A DNA stretch of 8,867 nt. Source: Sphingobacteriia bacterium. GTDB taxonomy: Bacteria > Bacteroidota > Bacteroidia > Chitinophagales > Chitinophagaceae. The notes under the pieces were generated by a model, which was given only the letters and a program-made list of their open reading frames with translations, did no database searches and was not told the origin of the DNA. Made by a program: the position numbers and the translations under genes. Position 1 is the first letter of the stretch; each line of letters opens with the position of its first letter. Positions 6,716 through 8,867 of the stretch are shown here, piece after piece. The DNA lies in the NCBI GenBank assembly GCA_004294465.1, contig REAV01000012.1, positions 1-8,867 on the forward strand, given 5' to 3'.

Positions 6716-6742
6716 AAAAGGGACCAATTGGTCCCTTTTTTT
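6716..6742 (+). terminator. rho-independent terminator of the OmpA-family gene
   Basis: AAAAGGGACC (6716-6725) and GGTCCCTTTT (6730-6739) are perfectly complementary around an AATT loop, and the right arm leads into seven consecutive T (6736-6742). It begins 18 bases after the stop codon. The whole 24-base element is a perfect palindrome because the loop is itself self-complementary. Confidence 0.93.
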
Positions 6743-6884
6743 ATTCCCAGCTTTTATTGAAACTGTTGGAATAAAACGGTATTGGAGATTTTGTAAATAG
6801 TAGAACAGTTATTTAACCCTTATTTATACACGGTTCAGGATTGATACCAACAAGCGCTTATCTTGCAACCTGAAAGAGAATTGT

Positions 6885-8867
6885 ATGCAGGAGTATTTGA
6901 AAGGATTGAATGAACCCCAAACGGAAGCGGTAAAACATGTGAAGGGTCCAATCATGATTGTGGCTGGAGCAGGAAGTGGAAAAACAAAAGTATTAACCAC
7001 TCGTATAGCGCATTTAATGTCTGCCGAAAAAGTTGATGCGTTTAATATTCTGGCGCTCACTTTTACCAATAAGGCTGCCGCTGAAATGAAAGAGCGCATT
7101 GAAAAAATTCTCGGCAATTCAGAAGCAAGAAATTTATATATAGGAACTTTTCATAGTGTATTTGCCAGAATTCTGCGCGCCGAAGCAACCCGCTTAGGTT
7201 ATCCGAGCAACTTTACTATATATGATACCGACGACAGTAGATCTGTTTTAAAAACGGTGATCAACGAATTAAATTTAGACGACAAACATTATAAACCGAA
7301 TATTGTTGGTAATAGAATTTCTTCTGCTAAAAATGCATTGGTAGGGCCAGCAGAATATGCCAATGATTATTATATTCAGCAGGAAGATATGCGGGCTAAT
7401 CGTCCTGCCATTTCAAAAGTATATGCTGCATATGCCAATCGTTGTTTTAAAAATGGCGCTTTAGACTTTGATGATCTATTATTGAAAATGTATGAGCTGC
7501 TGAAAAATTTTCCGGATGCCCTGCATAAATACCAACACAAGTTCAAGTATATATTAATAGATGAGTATCAGGATACCAATGCTGTTCAATATCAAATCAC
7601 TAAACTCTTAGCGGCTGTTCACGAAAATATTTGCGTGGTAGGTGATGATGCGCAAAGTATCTATAGCTTTCGCGGTGCAACCATCGAAAATATTTTACAG
7701 TTTCAGAAAGACTATGACGATGTAAAAGTGGTTAAGCTAGAACAGAATTATAGAAGCAGCAGCCAGATCATTAATGTAGCCAATCAAATCATTAAAAATA
7801 ATAAAGGTCAGATTCCAAAAAACTTATGGACCGATAATGCGGCTGGAGAAAAAATTTCGTTGGTAAGAACCATGACCGATAATGAAGAAGGAAAATTTGT
7901 TGCAGATACAATTCAAGAACAAAAACTCCGCAATCATTTTTTTAATAAAGACTTTGCCATTTTATATCGCACCAATGCACAGAGTAGATCTTTTGAAGAA
8001 AGCTTGCGCAAAATGGGTATACCATATCGTATTTATGGGGGAACCAGTTTTTATCAAAGAAAAGAAATCAAAGATTTGTTGGGTTATTTACGCGTAATTG
8101 TAAATACCCAAGACGAAGAAGCGCTCAAAAGAATTATCAATTATCCGGTGAGGGGCATAGGAAAAACCACCTTGGAAAAATGTGTGATTTTTGCCAATGA
8201 ACATAATATTTCCATGTTTGATGTAGTGAGCAGGGCAGCAGAGTTTGGATTTAAAGCAGGCACATTGGAAGCATTGCAAAATTTTGTAACGATGATTCGT
8301 TATTTCCAAAGCATGCTTACCGATAAGAATGCCTATGATGTAGCTGTACAAGTAGGAAAGCATACCAATTTGGTGAAAGAATTATTCAACGATAAAACCA
8401 CAGAAGGTTTAGCTCGTTATGAAAATATTCAAGAGTTACTCAACTCCATTAAAGAATGGACAGAGAGCCCTAGCAATGATGATGGAGAACTAGGAGACAA
8501 AACTTTAGGTTCTTATTTACAACAGATCACTTTATTAACCGATGCAGATGATGATAAAGAAAATAATGATGTTGTAAAACTAATGACCATTCATGCTGCA
8601 AAGGGTTTAGAATTTGGTTGTGTATTTATTGGCGGAGTAGAAGAAACACTTTTTCCCAACGCCATGAGCATCAATACCAGAGAAGAATTAGAAGAAGAAC
8701 GCAGATTATTTTATGTAGCCATTACCAGAGCTAAACAAAGACTTTGGTTAACTTATTCTAATTCGAGATATCGTTTTGGTCAATTGGTACAAAACGAACC
8801 AAGTAGATTTATAGAAGAAATGCCTGAAGACAATGTAGATAAATCTTATGCGGGCGGTGGGGCAAGA
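6885..8867 (+). CDS. uvrD: UvrD/PcrA-type ATP-dependent DNA helicase, 3' end cut by window edge
   Basis: This superfamily 1A helicase unwinds DNA 3' to 5' with ATP, acting in nucleotide-excision and mismatch repair and in clearing blocked forks. The frame is open from the ATG at 6885 (MQEYLKGLNEPQ...) to the last base, giving 661 residues without interruption. Motifs occur in order: Q-motif LNEPQ (8-12), Walker A AGAGSGKT (27-34), Ia LTFTNKAAAEM (58-68), Ib GTFHSVFARIL (87-97), II LIDEYQDT (224-231), III VGDDAQSIYSFRGA (252-265), IV LEQNYRS (285-291), V TIHAAKGLEF (568-577) and VI ERRLFYVAITRAK (605-617). Family members are usually 700-800 residues, so roughly 100 C-terminal residues are probably missing. 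The Walker A and motif spacing fit UvrD/PcrA better than RecB/AddA. The gene follows a strong terminator and probably has its own promoter in the 187-base gap, which otherwise holds nothing I recognise. Confidence 0.96.
   Translation, partial: MQEYLKGLNEPQTEAVKHVKGPIMIVAGAGSGKTKVLTTRIAHLMSAEKVDAFNILALTFTNKAAAEMKERIEKILGNSEARNLYIGTFHSVFARILRAEATRLGYPSNFTIYDTDDSRSVLKTVINELNLDDKHYKPNIVGNRISSAKNALVGPAEYANDYYIQQEDMRANRPAISKVYAAYANRCFKNGALDFDDLLLKMYELLKNFPDALHKYQHKFKYILIDEYQDTNAVQYQITKLLAAVHENICVVGDDAQSIYSFRGATIENILQFQKDYDDVKVVKLEQNYRSSSQIINVANQIIKNNKGQIPKNLWTDNAAGEKISLVRTMTDNEEGKFVADTIQEQKLRNHFFNKDFAILYRTNAQSRSFEESLRKMGIPYRIYGGTSFYQRKEIKDLLGYLRVIVNTQDEEALKRIINYPVRGIGKTTLEKCVIFANEHNISMFDVVSRAAEFGFKAGTLEALQNFVTMIRYFQSMLTDKNAYDVAVQVGKHTNLVKELFNDKTTEGLARYENIQELLNSIKEWTESPSNDDGELGDKTLGSYLQQITLLTDADDDKENNDVVKLMTIHAAKGLEFGCVFIGGVEETLFPNAMSINTREELEEERRLFYVAITRAKQRLWLTYSNSRYRFGQLVQNEPSRFIEEMPEDNVDKSYAGGGAR

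Noticed and set aside
6743..6778. Weak inverted repeat ATTCCCAG ... CTGTTGGAAT after the OmpA-family terminator
   Set aside because: It needs bulges to pair, the loop is long, and it has no T-run or conserved context; probably chance.
6826..6835. TTATACACG-like sequence resembling a DnaA box upstream of the helicase gene
   Set aside because: It is a single imperfect copy with no second box, no AT-rich unwinding repeats and no replication genes nearby.
6824..8363. Short frames at 6824-7117 (minus), 7882-8097 (plus) and 8088-8363 (minus)
   Set aside because: They fall almost entirely within the intact helicase gene, whose frame carries every superfamily 1 motif across the same bases.
8850..8867. 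Apparent truncation of the helicase
   Set aside because: The frame is open to the final base of the window, so this is the window boundary and not a broken gene.
1..8867. Defence system, prophage, transposon, CRISPR array, tRNA or riboswitch
   Set aside because: I read both strands for repeats, tRNA-like arms, integrase or transposase motifs and structured leaders and found none that can be supported.

Overview
The window looks like an ordinary chromosomal segment of a Bacteroidota bacterium, most likely a Chitinophagaceae-like member of the phylum (inference). The evidence is AT-rich DNA, start regions without clear Shine-Dalgarno sequences, a promoter resembling the Bacteroidota -33/-7 type (TTG and TAnnTTTG) before the OmpA-family gene, and the character of the proteins, such as an OmpA-family lipoprotein with a coiled coil and an exported AbgB-like amidohydrolase. 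I see no tRNA, rRNA, CRISPR array, insertion sequence, integrase, phage gene or toxin-antitoxin pair.

Layout. (1) 1-693, plus strand: the 3' part of lysS (class II lysyl-tRNA synthetase), cut by the left edge. (2) 714-750: a stem-loop with an A-rich left arm and a T-rich right arm, which can serve as a terminator for both convergent genes. (3) Minus strand, 749-3332, transcribed right to left: an uncharacterised 156-aa helical protein, gmk (guanylate kinase, only two bases downstream if the longest frame is used, and with no ATG start available), then an exported M20-family amidohydrolase. (4) Plus strand, 3459-5678: a short PlsC-like acyltransferase and, 9 bases later, a long-chain-type acyl-CoA synthetase, probably one operon that activates and esterifies fatty acids. 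(5) 5795-6697: an OmpA-family lipoprotein with its own probable promoter and a textbook terminator. (6) 6885 to the right edge: a UvrD/PcrA-type DNA helicase. Its first 661 codons are present with all helicase motifs, and it is cut by the window edge.

The genes are mostly unrelated housekeeping functions: translation, nucleotide metabolism, lipid metabolism, envelope integrity and DNA repair. The only functionally coherent pair is the acyltransferase and acyl-CoA synthetase. I found no convincing new multi-gene system. The items most worth a second look are the unrecognised 156-aa gene where yicC is often found upstream of gmk, the non-ATG start of gmk with a tiny ORF overlapping one candidate start by TTGA, and a leader sequence shared between two minus-strand genes.
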